From the NCBI RefSeq assembly GCF_027595985.1, contig NC_073305.1, positions 86,918,626-86,982,625 of the forward strand: a stretch of DNA of 64,000 nt, written 5' to 3'. Position numbers and translations under genes: made by a program. The first letter of the stretch is position 1. The number at the start of each line of letters is the position of its first letter. Of this stretch, positions 33,321 through 43,071 are shown piece by piece. A model generated the notes under the pieces. It worked only from the letters and a program-made list of their open reading frames with translations, did no database searches and was not told the DNA's origin. The DNA is from Sorex araneus. Lineage: Eukaryota > Chordata > Mammalia > Eulipotyphla > Soricidae.

Positions 33321-33557
33321 TCAAGTCTTTCAAAAGAGGCTATGTGGTATAGTCTGTTCTGCCATGGGAAATTCTAGATAAGAGGAAATGGTGTTAGAAA
33401 ACTTCTGAGCTTGTACTGCTTTAAATATGATTTTCTCCTCTGTTGCATAGATGAAAAGAAAGACTAAACTCACTTTCCTATTTATTCACTTAACTTTGTA
33501 AGCTATAGTTTTTGTACAGCTTATAGAGTCTAACTCTCACCTCTGTTAAACCTGTGT

Positions 33558-33563
33558 AATAAA
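33558..33563 (+). terminator. IL17A poly(A) signal AATAAA
   Basis: Canonical AATAAA after the AU-rich region, followed within 20 bases by a TG-containing stretch. No other canonical hexamer lies between the stop codon and this point, so it is the likely main 3' end. Confidence 0.85.
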
Positions 33564-33626
33564 CACACATTGTGAAAAGGAAATTTGGAGTAAAATTAAT
33601 TTTCTTATTAAAAATATTTTATTGAA

Positions 33627-33758
33627 GGGACTGGGGGGATAGTGGAGAAGGAGCTTGCCTTGCATGTAGCCAATCTGGGTTCAGTCCTTGGCACCCGATA
33701 TGGTCCTTTGATCCACACCAGGAGTGATCCCTGAGGACAGTGGTCTGAAAACAAAATA
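33627..33758 (+). mobile_element. Poly(A)-type SINE just past the IL17A 3' end
   Basis: Internally shortened copy flanked by AAAAATATTTTATTGAA (33610-33626) and a one-base-longer version at 33759-33776. It lies about 60 bases after the IL17A poly(A) signal. Confidence 0.88.
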
Positions 33759-33779
33759 AAAAATATTTTTATTGAAAAA

Positions 33780-34490
33780 TTATAGTAGATTTTGCACAAA
33801 ACCCTGTGACTCCATTCCTGAGCATCTTCCTCGAAAACGCAAAACCTTTCATTTGAAAGGATATGTACACACATGTCTTCATCCTTGTGGTATTAATTCT
33901 AGCCAAGATATAGAAAGAACCCAAGTCTCCAGTAATAGATGAATGGATAAGGAAATTTTAATATAAAAATAATCAAAGGCAACAGAACCTGAGAAGTCAA
34001 CAGAACTGACCTGACCTTACCTTGATGAATGGTGGGGTGGGGGTAGGTGGGAGGTGGGGGATATGAGGAAGTATGTTAGTAAAAGGTTATTGGAACCTTT
34101 TTATTAACAAATCACCATGCCTCAAACAAACAAAACATTAACACAGTGGTGGTATGTCTGCACAGTGAAATACTACTCAGCTATGAGAAAAGATGAAAAC
34201 TTACAGTTCGGTGAAACTTCAATAGAACTGGAGAGTGTAATGCAAAGTGAAGTGAGTCAGAAAGAAACTCTGATGCTCTTGTTCAAAAAACAATTGATGC
34301 TCTTGTTCAGTTGCAGAGTATAAAGAAGCAGAGCAGGAGAATGGACAACACTTAGTTGAAAACAACCATCACAGAATGTCAACTGGACTGTGATCTGGGG
34401 GCCTAGGACCTTGGGATAAAAGTGGAAGTTACTTTGGTGGTAGAGCATAGCATGCAGCAACTCTGCAAGTATAAAACAATTAAAAAAAAA
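33780..34490 (+). mobile_element. Old L1 fragment (ORF2 3' part)
   Basis: TTCTAGCCAAGATATAGAAA, GATGAATGGATAAGGAAA and GAAATACTACTCAGCTATGA are old-L1 ORF2 motifs. No open frame. Confidence 0.75.
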
Positions 34491-34659
34491 AAAGAAACAA
34501 AGAAGGAAGGTCTTGAACACTTTGGTGTAGTGAAATTGCATCAAGTAAGTGAAGATGGTTAAGGTTTATGTTAACATCATGAATGTTAACACTATTGTAA
34601 CCATATTACATGAATTCAAAGGTTTTTAAAGCAGTGTTTAATTTCACCGGGGACTATGA

Positions 34660-34748
34660 GACCTGGGCGTGCAATTCAGTGGTAGAGCACATGCTTTGGA
34701 TATATGACACCCTGTGTCCAATCCCCGGCACTGCAAATAAATAAATAG
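34660..34748 (+). mobile_element. tRNA-derived SINE of a different type (ID-like)
   Basis: CAATTCAGTGGTAGAGCACA and GTCCAATCCCCGGCACTGCA, followed by an AAATAAATAAAT tail. This A-box/B-box spacing and wording differs from the main SINE of the window and resembles ID or other tRNA-derived short SINEs. Confidence 0.55.
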
Positions 34749-34945
34749 AAATATTTCAGTGAATTCAGCCCCTCTCACTTTTGAAAGAATATTTATAAAT
34801 TATCCCAGCAAGCAAAACAATGCAGAACAACCCTCAGCTGATTCCTCATTCAAATTCTCAATGTTATTTTACCTTCAAACAATCAAGGATCGAGGTGATC
34901 ATACCATAGGCCAATGGTCTGGACACAAGATTCTAAAATGAATTA

Positions 34946-35191
34946 GCACTGTAGCATTGTTGCACCGTCGTCCCATTGTTTATCAATTTGCTCAAGCGGG
35001 CACCAGTAACATCTCCATTGTAAGACTTGTTGTTACTGGTTTTGGCATATCAAATACACCACGGGTAGCTTGCCAAGCTCTGCCATGTGGGTGGGATACT
35101 CTCTGTAGCTTGCCAGGCTCTCCGAGAGGGACGGAGGAATCCAACCACGTGCAACACAAATGCCTTTCTGCTGTGCTATCCCTCCAGCCTG
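34946..35191 (-). mobile_element. RTE-tailed SINE, short variant, with 10-bp target duplication
   Basis: AAATGAATTA flanks it at 34936-34945 and 35192-35201. Complete from TTTGCTCAAGCGGGCACC to GTGCTATCCCTCCAGCC. Confidence 0.95.
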
Positions 35192-35258
35192 AAATGAATT
35201 AAGCAAATAAAATTCATGGTTTGGAGGGAATGGTATAGCATTATTGAAAATAATTTAG

Positions 35259-35440
35259 GAATGTTCGAGAGACTGCACAGAGGATAGGGTCCTTGCCTTG
35301 CAACATGGCTGACCCAGGTTTGATGCTGGCACTACATTTGGTCCCCTGACTACCACCAGGAATGATTCCTCAGCATAGAGCCAGGTCAGATGTAAGCCCT
35401 GAGCTCAGCCAGATATGCTCCTGTCACCCCTCCCCAAAAT
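35259..35440 (+). mobile_element. Poly(A)-type SINE, diverged
   Basis: GAGACTGCACAGAGGATAGG head, CCAGGTTTGATGCTGGC and AGGAATGATTCCTCAGC core. Confidence 0.8.
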
Positions 35441-36166
35441 GTTACATACGGAGGGGGGAAAAAACTCTCTCAAGCAAATTGCCCTGAAACTTGACAGAAG
35501 GTAGAAAAATACTGGGTGAAGACACATAAATAAAAAAGTTTCTCTCCCTGAAATGAGGATGCTTTAGGTTAATGCCTAAACATTTTTGTTATTTTCTGAT
35601 AGAATGCACCCGAGGACACAGGAATAAGCCTTTGGGGAAGAACAATCCTGCAAATATGAAGAAAATTCAGGCAATTAAAATAAAAACCGATCACATTCAA
35701 CTCCAAGGTAGTGGCCTGCATGAGTCAGCACCTTCGGCTCACTGTGGCCCAGCACACTGTCCAGCTTTACTTTGGGGCATTCTTGGAAATTCTCAGCCTG
35801 GCTTCACAGCACCTTTGTCACGCCTTCATCCTCTGGTAGGATCACTCCCAGCCAGAGGCCTGAACTTTCTCTGCCTCTTCTCCAGTTCCTCATCCAGGGA
35901 GTGACACCCCAGTCCCTTGCTCTCAAGGTCGAGTTGTGGCCTTCTGATGATGCTTACAGGAAGTTAGAAGGCAGAAGCCACTTGAGCTTCTCACAGGCTT
36001 TTTGCTTTAAGACCAGCTTTTTGTTTTCTCTGCATGGATGTGGAGTAGGGGGTGAGTGAGAGGGATTATCTTGTTTCAGAGGGCTTGGCAAGAAAATGAA
36101 TTGCCCATTTAGGCCACAGTCCTACACCATGATTTTGTACTACATTATTTTGCAGGAAATTTTCTG
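35441..36166. other. Unannotated sequence
   Basis: No gene or named repeat is supported. Confidence 0.45.
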
Positions 36167-36172
36167 GGTGGT

Positions 36173-36621
36173 TGTCCATGACCAAGCTCTTAACTTATAG
36201 TTAAGCATTAGGCACTTTGGCCAGGCCCATCTCAATGCCAGGGTAGCACATAACTCACTACTTGCCCTGGGTCCATCCTGTCTCTCTTCGGGACACTAAT
36301 TTTGGGGGTGCTAGGAAGAAAGGGCAGCTGAGGCTTAGGTCTAGAGAACAGATGCTCAGGAGGAAAATACCATGAAGAGTCAAATGACTCCCAGGTTACA
36401 AAGCATAGCATTTGCAACAATCTTCCTGTGCCCATACAAAAGGACATGGCTCTGAATAAACTATGCAAAGGACTCAAGGAGAAGAGAAAAACAGTATTTA
36501 TAAGTCAACAGAACACAAAGAAAGAAGTTACAAATAAACACAGAGGAATGGGAACACTGTGATGGGGGTAACCCAATAAACCTAAACTATCTGAGGGTAA
36601 ACTACCTGAGGTTATCCTACA
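36173..36621 (-). mobile_element. Class II-like solo LTR with 6-bp target duplication
   Basis: 449 bases, TG...CA, flanked by GGTGGT at 36167-36172 and 36622-36627. A six-base duplication is typical of class II (betaretrovirus-like) endogenous elements. It is colinear with the LTR at 20798-21241, so both belong to one family. No internal sequence remains. Confidence 0.92.
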
Positions 36622-36627
36622 GGTGGT

Positions 36628-36930
36628 AAAATACAGTTGCTTTCCTAGATTCTTCCCTCCCCATAAGCACTGTTTTCACTCTATATCATACTTCATTTCC
36701 TTCAGGAAAGGCCATGATCTACACAAGTCATCAACCCTAGAAATCTACAAAGCATCCCCAACCTCTTCTCTGTGCCCCACTCCCAACTCCCATCTGTCCC
36801 CAGACTCACTGTTCATTTCCTGGAAGTTTTCACATTAACTGTTTCACTGAAGGGCATTGGAAACCTTGGGGAAGGGAGGCAGGCACACTGGTGATGGGTT
36901 TGGCTTTGGAATTAGGTATGCAAGAAACCA
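36628..36930. other. Unannotated sequence
   Basis: No feature recognised. Confidence 0.4.
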
Positions 36931-37152
36931 TTACTGTATCACTGTATCACTGTCATCCATTGTACATTGATTTACTTGAGTGGGCACCAATAACGTCTCT
37001 ATTCCTCCCTGACCTGAGATTTTAGCAGCCTCTCCTTACTCGTCTGTTCCAATGATTGGAGGCTCTTTCAGGGTCAGGGGAATGAGACCTATCATTACTA
37101 TTTTTGGCATACCAAATATGCCATGGGTAGCTTGCCAGACTCTCCGAGAGGT
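36931..37152 (-). mobile_element. RTE-tailed SINE, long variant
   Basis: Starts with the ACTGTATC-type tail repeat, then GAGTGGGCACCAATAACG, the extra module (CCTGAGATTTTAGCAGCC, CTCTTTCAGGGTCAGGGG), and ends in CTTGCCAGACTCTCCGAGAG. Confidence 0.88.
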
Positions 37153-37508
37153 ATGTATTTATATACCTCTTCGAGAGGTATGTGTGTGTGTGTGTGTATA
37201 TATACCATATATATTACTCTCTATGATTTGTTGGCTACTGTCTTAACTCCATCAAATATGGTGTAATTATGGAAAATGGGTCAGAAGTGTCTTATAATGT
37301 GTCCAAAAGTGGCCTGGAGCGTGGTGGCGGTTGGATAGTGGAGGTCAGCTGTTGGGGCTGGGTCCCTTGTGCCGGAAGGGTCCTCACCCGCCCCCCTCTG
37401 TGGAGCCCCAAAAGAAAACAGCCTGGAGTGGAGTCCTGCAAGAAACCATGATTGGAAATATTGTAAATCGCTGTACCTCAATCAATATTTCAAAAGTCAA
37501 AAAAATTA
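37153..37508. other. (TG)n/(TA)n repeat and unannotated sequence
   Basis: A GAGAGGTATGT duplication and a short (TG)n at about 37180-37200 follow the SINE. The remainder shows nothing recognisable. Confidence 0.45.
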
Positions 37509-37684
37509 GGAGGAGCCAAAGCAATAGTAAGGTAGGTTTGGCATTTGCCTTGCTTGCAGTCAACTGGGTTCAATCCCCGGCATCCCATTTGGTCGCTCAG
37601 CACCACCAAAAATTATTCCTGAGTGCAGAGCCAGGAGTAATCCCTGAGCATTGCTGGGTATGACCCAAAACAGTGGAAAAAAAA
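37509..37684 (+). mobile_element. Poly(A)-type tRNA SINE
   Basis: GGAGCCAAAGCAATAGTAAG head, GGTTCAATCCCCGGCATCCC and GGGTATGACCCAAAAC. Confidence 0.9.
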
Positions 37685-37984
37685 ACAGAAAAAATGACAG
37701 GAAGTCAACTACCTCTCCTGTCCTTTGGCTTTTTTATGGCAAATAAGTAAATAAAACATTACAAATCAAAACCCAAAAAATTCTCTGTGCCCTTGTTCAG
37801 GACTCCATGTGTGAGAGTTTGTGGCAGTCCCTATCACTGTTGCTCACCTCCTTACTCCATTCTTCAATATCAGTTTAAGGCACAAAAACAACCTTGACCA
37901 AAAACATCCTGTAAAATCAGGCCCTGTTCTGGCTCTTCTTTCTCAACACTTTACTATTGCCTCAGAAAAAGTCTTTGTCTATAG

Positions 37985-38035
37985 ACAAAACACGATGGCC
38001 ACTCAATACCTATATTGCAAACCACAACACCCAAA

Positions 38036-38066
<31 letters not shown>

Positions 38067-38262
38067 CAAAAGGAAATGCCCTGCCACAGAGGCGGGGTGG
38101 GGTGGGGAGAAGGTCGGGGGTGGTGGGAGGGATATTGGGTCATGGGTGGTGGAGAATGGGCACTGTTGGAGGAATGTGTACTCGATCAGTGTATGACTGA
38201 AATGCAAGAATGAAAGTTTGTAAGTCTGTAACTGTACCTCACAGTGATTCATGTAAAAATTT
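37985..38262 (+). mobile_element. L1 3' end, severely 5' truncated
   Basis: GATGGCCACTCAATACCTAT, (AG)n at 38039-38066, the G-rich tract at 38090-38160 and CACAGTGATTCATG. Confidence 0.88.
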
Positions 38263-38459
38263 TTTTTCACTTTTCATCCCATTGATCTTCGATTTGCTCG
38301 AGTGGGGACACCAGTAACATCTCCATTTGTCCCTGTCACATGCTAGTGTAGCCCAATGATATCTGCTCACTCCAGGAACAGAAAGAGCCTCAAATCATTC
38401 ATTCAGGGGGTTGATGAAGAAGTCTGACCATCTTAATGGTGGGCAGCCAGACGGTCTTT

Positions 38460-40390
38460 TGATATCCCATGGAATCCAGTCAGTAACAGCTCTAGTCCAG
38501 CAGTCGTCTCTGAATGGCATTATGTGTCCGGCCCATCTGATTTTTGACACCTTGGCAAATGAGACAGCATCCCTGATTCCTGACCGTTGAACGGAGGTTG
38601 GAACTCCAGATTCCTTCTCACACTTGAGTGAAACTTGATACTCCTAGCATAGCTCTTTCCATTCCTCCTTGGGAAACCCGAATAGCGTTCTCATCCTGTT
38701 TGTGTAGGGCCCAGGTCTCTGAGGCATATGTTAGTGCAGGAAGAATGGTGGAGTCAAAAAGATGTGCCCAGAGCCAGAGATTCTTCATCCTCTTAACCAC
38801 TTCTCCGATACTCTTGAAGGCGTTCCATGCTGCTCTCTTCCTCCTGCACAGTTCTGGCACCAAGTCATTCCTCATGTTGAGTTCTTGACCCAGATACACA
38901 TAGCTGCTGCATTCGGAGATATTCATTCCATTGAGAGAAAGTGGAACGTCGGGGACTAGTTTGTTTTTCATGAACATCGTTTTGCTGAGATTCAACTGCG
39001 GTACGACCTTTCCACACTCGAGGTCTGTGGAGGTCGATGTGGAGGTCTTGTTCTGTTCAGCAGGGAGAACCCTTCATGGGGCTGAGAAGGGGATGCAGCT
39101 GAATGAACAGATGCAGAGCCCAGAGGAGGGAGAAAAGGCGTTTATTCTATGGCAGTTACAGTATTTATACCTCCCTGCTGGGAGGAGGTGGTATAGTATG
39201 CAGCCGGGACCCCCAATAGAAATGCAGGGTGTGGCACGGGCTTTAGCTAGTAATAAACAAATGCTAATAGGAAAAGATCAGTAAGATTAGGAGTGGCAAC
39301 CTTTGCTAGGTGTGGCATGGAGTTAGGTAGTGATAAACAAATAGTGACAGGATAAGATCAGTAAGGTAAAATGGCTCCCTACAACGTCAAAGTCGGCCAG
39401 TATTTGGGCTGCTTGGCTACTGTTTGTCATTATGAGAATGATGTCATCAGCGAAGCAGAGGTAGTATATTTGCCAGTCATCTATCTTCACTCCCATTCCT
39501 TCCCATTCCAGTCGTCACATGATGTTCTCGAGGGTGGCATTAAAGAGTTTCAGTGAAGTGGTGTCACCCTGCCGAACCCCTCTCTTTACGTCAGTGATCA
39601 CTTCCTTGTAGAATGGTGAGATCCTGGTGGTGAATCTGCAATACAGCTCTCAGAGGATCTTGATGTACTGAGTTTGAATGCCCTGTTTGTCTAGGGCTTC
39701 AATGACTGCCTCAGTCTCAACAGAATCAAAGGCCTTCTTTAAATTGATGAACGTTAGACAGAGTGCAGAGTGGCATCTTGAACTCTCGCTAAACTTCAAT
39801 GAGCTTGGTCACCGTGTAGATATGGTCGATCATGCTGAATACTTTTCAGAACCTGACTTGCTCGCATGGTTGTCCTTCGTCTAGTATTCTGCCTATTCTA
39901 TTCAGGATGACTCAAGTGAAGAACTTGTAGACGACGGATAACAGGCAGACTGGGCGATAGTTGCTGATGTCGTGGATGTCTCCCTTCTTGTACAACAGAA
40001 TGGTCTTGCTGGTTTTCCATTGGGATGGAACCTTGCATTCAGACAGGTAGCATGTGAAGAACCGAGCCAGTGTATTGATGAGTACTGTCGACAGATTCTT
40101 CAGGTGTTCAGGTCTGACCTTGTCTGGACTGGCGCTGTATGCGTCTTTACCAATGAAATGGCGTGTCGGATTTTGGAAGGGAGGATGTTGGGAATGACAT
40201 ATCCATCTGTGGAATTTTGTATGTGGGCAGATGGACGTGGCTGTCAAAGAGATCTGAGTAGAAGTTGTGAACAATCCTCTCCATTGCCCTTCTGGAAGAT
40301 GTGATAGATCCATCGGGACGTCGGAGGGCAGTTATCTTGGTCTTTTAGTTGGCGAAGGACAGACAAGTGTTGTGAATACTTTCCTGGCAA
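38460..40390 (-). pseudogene. RTE reverse transcriptase, broken
   Basis: RTE elements encode one protein with an AP-like endonuclease and a reverse transcriptase. Here only the transcriptase and C-terminal part remain. Seen in order on the - strand: KTILLYKKGDIHDISNYRP at about 39930-40010, a KKAFDSVETEAV block near 39725-39745, KRGVRQGDTTSLKLFN near 39550-39590, the catalytic FADDIILI at about 39430-39455, then SKTMFMKNK and YVYLGQELNMRNDLVPEL at about 38850-38990. The reading frame changes several times and includes stops, so it is dead. An LTR lies between the FADD block and the SKTMFM block. The clade assignment rests on these motifs and the RTE-like 3' end. Confidence 0.88.
39049..39383 (-). 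mobile_element. LTR inserted in the RTE element
   Basis: The RTE frame breaks here and resumes on the other side. The insert runs TG...CA and on the - strand starts TGTAGGGAGCC. It contains two diverged GATAAGATCAGTAAG-type stretches. A clear target duplication is not readable, so ends may be off by several bases. Confidence 0.7.
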
Positions 40391-40435
40391 TTAAAATTAA
40401 AATTAAATTAAATTTAAATTTAAAAATTTAAAAAG

Positions 40436-40487
40436 AATCACTGTCACTGTCACTGTCATCCTTTTGCTCATCGATTTGCTCAAGTGG
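40436..40487 (-). mobile_element. RTE-type tail fragment
   Basis: CACTGTCACTGTCACTGTC followed by ATCGATTTGCTCAAGTGGGG is the complement of the SINE/RTE tail. It breaks off where the AAAAG tract begins. Confidence 0.8.
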
Positions 40488-40860
40488 GGAAAAGAAAAGA
40501 AAAGAAAAGAAAAGAAAAGAAAAGAAAAGAAAAGAAAAGAAAAGAAAAGAAAAGAAAAGAAAAGAAAAGAAAAGAAAAGAAAAGAAAGGGAAGGGAAGGG
40601 AAGGGAAGGGAAGGGAAGGGAAGGGAAGGGAAGGGAAGGGAAGGGAAGGGAAGGGAAGGGAAGGGAAGGGAAGGGAAGGGAAGGGAAGGGAAGGGAAGGG
40701 AAGGGAAGGAAAGGAAAGGGAAGGAAAGGAAAGGAAAGAAAGGAAAAGAAAAGGAAAGAAAAGGAAAAGAAAGGAAAGGAAGGAAAAGAAAAGGAAAGGA
40801 AAGAAAAAAGAAAAGAAAAGGAAAGACAAAGGACAGAGAAGAAAAAGAAAAAGAAAAAAT
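40488..40860 (+). repeat. (AAAAG)n to (AAGGG)n pentanucleotide tract
   Basis: About 19 AAAAG units change abruptly at 40586 into about 24 AAGGG units, then degrade to AAAGG/AAAAG mixtures by 40860. Long open frames over it on both strands are composition artefacts. Confidence 0.97.
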
Positions 40861-40957
40861 ATTTTGTGAACCCCTCAATGTCCATGTCATATGGCCCCTT
40901 TACCTTAAATGACTTTATCCCTCATCCCTCCTATTCCTGAATTTATATTATACTGCT

Positions 40958-41195
40958 TACAGTTTGAATGTTTATGCTACCTTCCAAGTTCATTTGTTGA
41001 AACTTACCCCCCAAGGGGGATGGAGTCACTGGATTTAGAGTTAGTGCCCTGATGAATGGGACTCCAGATAACTCTCTTGTCACCAATGCTGTAAAAGGAC
41101 GTGCAAAGCACACAACTCTAAAAAGAGACTCATCCAACTGGGCTGTCACCTTGATCTCAAACATTTACCCTCCAGAGCTATAAGAAGTAAATTTC
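40958..41195 (+). repeat. Ancient interspersed repeat, copy 2
   Basis: TTTGTTGAAACTTACCCCCC, GTGCCCTGATGAATGGGACT and AGAGCTATAAGAAGTAAATT follow the order of an old mammalian repeat; see the copy at 2255-2530. Confidence 0.5.
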
Positions 41196-42584
41196 TACCA
41201 GGAAATGGAAGAAATATTCAATGTTCATGAGTCTGAAGAAGAATCATTGTCAAAATAACAATCTTACTGAAGACATTATACAAATTCAGTACAATTCCCA
41301 GGGCTTGAGCAATAGCACAACGGATAGGGCATTTGCCTTGCATGAGGCCGACCCGGGTTCGATTCCCAGCATCCCATATGGTCTCCTGAGCACCACCAGG
41401 AGTAATTCCTGAGTGCAGAGCCAGGAGCAACCCCTGTGCATCGCTGGGTGTGATCCAAAATGAAAAATAAAAAGTACAATTCCCATAAAAATTCTGATGA
41501 TATTCTTCATAGACCAAGGGGGAAACTCTACTAAAACTTGGGGAACCATAAAACTCTTCAAATAGCCGAAGATAGTCTGAGAAAAAAAATAAGATAATGG
41601 GAGGAGTTATATTTCCTTGCTATAAATAATGCTGTAAAACTATAATAATCAAGACTGTCTGGCTCTGAAATATAGACTCTCAGGCCAATGAAATAGTATT
41701 GAGAGCCCAGAGATAAATCCTTAGATCTACGAACAGTTAGTCTATTACAATGGAGTTGGGTGCATAAAATACAGCAAGAAAGGTCTCCAACAAATTGTGC
41801 TGAGAAAAGTGGATAGTCACATTCAAATTGAAATAAAGGGGGAGATTGGATCCATATCTCACATCATTCACAACAGTTAATTCAAAAAAGAATAAAGATC
41901 TCAGGATTAGACCAGAATCCATAAAATACATTGAGGAAAATGTAGTTAGAACTCAGCAGAATAAGTACATCACAGATGTTCTTGAAGGATTTGACTCCAT
42001 TGGCATAGAAACACAACAACAATAAACACATGGGACCACATAAAGCTGAAAAGTTTATCATAGCGAAAGAAACTTGAGCTGAAAAAAAAAAGACACCCGA
42101 ATGAATGGGAGAAAATATTCACACACTGTACCTTAGATAAAGGACCTCAGATAAATATACCTCAGATAAATATCTAAGACACTTAAAGCATTCACAAAGC
42201 TCCACAACAACAAAAAATAAAAAACCCACCAAACAATGGGGAGAGAACACTTTCCTGAAGAGGACACACAGATCAATCACCAGTAAGCATATGAAAAAGT
42301 GTTTATCTTCAATTTTTTTTGGAGATACAAATCAAAATGACAATGAGATTTTATCTCACACCAGTGAGAGTGGCATATAGCAGAACGACCAGAAACTAAT
42401 AGTGTTGAAGGGGGTGTGAAGAACAAAAGGAACTCTCATAGTTTGTGTGCATGTGGTCTGGTTCAGCATTATGGAAAACAGTATGGAGATTTCTCACAAA
42501 AATAGTAGAACATTCATATGAACAAATGATTTTATTCATTGGATCTATCCTCAAAACACAAAACCCTAGTTTGAAAAATAAATA
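41196..42584 (+). mobile_element. Old L1 (ORF2 3' part), carrying a SINE
   Basis: Diverged ORF2 sequence (GCTGAGAAAAGTGGATAGTC, AAGGACCTCAGATAAATAT, GGAAAACAGTATGGAGATTT) with many stops, interrupted by the SINE at 41301-41472. It ends where the younger L1 starts. Confidence 0.85.
41301..41472 (+). mobile_element. Poly(A)-type tRNA SINE with 13-bp target duplication
   Basis: Near-consensus copy within an old L1. AGTACAATTCCCA is duplicated at 41288-41300 and 41473-41485. Confidence 0.97.
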
Positions 42585-43071
42585 CAGCTCTTCTCGTCCC
42601 CTGCCCACGGTTGGGAGCCTGCTCGGAAGCCCCCAGCCCCGGCTGGCAGCTCTCAGCCATCTCCCGCACTGTGCCTGACCCCTCCCTCTTCTCCAGGTTA
42701 GGGGTGTGTCCTCTCATCAGGGGGCATGGTCTCAAAAGTGGGCGTGGCCTATTTCTGGAGCTGCGGCAGCTAATGCGGTCACAGTTGTTTTTTTCATTCC
42801 ATGCATGGTGCCTGGGTCACAATCAGTATAACCTATTCCTTTTAAGATATCTGGTCAGCTTAGTCACTATATGCTAATAGTTAATTAGCCTATCCCATCC
42901 TAATTTCAAAAACTCTATCAGTGAACACATCAAGCGCAACAAAAAGTCCATTTTAAAGACATCATAGCCCCACATTTTCAACTGAGGCCCCTCATATGCT
43001 TAGGTAGTGCACCTGACAGTAAAGCCCATAACAACATTAAGAAACAAAGAAAATCCCCACCACCAGGAGAA
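42585..43071 (+). promoter_or_regulatory. L1 5' untranslated region, probable internal promoter
   Basis: GC-rich start (GCCCCCAGCCCCGGCTGGCA) then AT-rich sequence leading to ORF1. In L1 this region holds the internal promoter. Tandem monomers are not visible. Confidence 0.65.

Larger units (their letters stand above)
32900..33580 (+). other. IL17A: IL17A 3' untranslated region
   Basis: Runs from the stop codon to just past the poly(A) signal. It starts with about 130 bases of ordinary sequence, then a (TC)n tract, then an AU-rich region with many ATTTA motifs. IL17A mRNA in other mammals is unstable and controlled through such elements. The cleavage site is estimated at 15-25 bases past AATAAA. 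Confidence 0.8.
38280..40395 (-). mobile_element. RTE-clade LINE, 5' truncated, split by an LTR
   Basis: The - strand encodes reverse-transcriptase sequence of RTE type and ends in a 3' terminus at 38280 (sense: GGAGATGTTACTGGTG...GAGCAAATCGAAGATCAA). That end matches the tail of the second SINE type in this window. The endonuclease part is missing. An LTR occupies 39049-39383. Confidence 0.9.

Noticed and set aside
40403..40940. Long open frames of 130-160 codons on both strands
   Set aside because: They are translations of the AAAAG/AAGGG repeat (Lys/Glu/Gly/Arg or Phe/Ser/Leu/Pro strings) and carry no coding signal.
42585..42600. Exact target duplication for the nearly full-length L1
   Set aside because: Both ends lie in A-rich sequence (AAATAAATAC against AATAAATAAATC), so apparent matches are not reliable.
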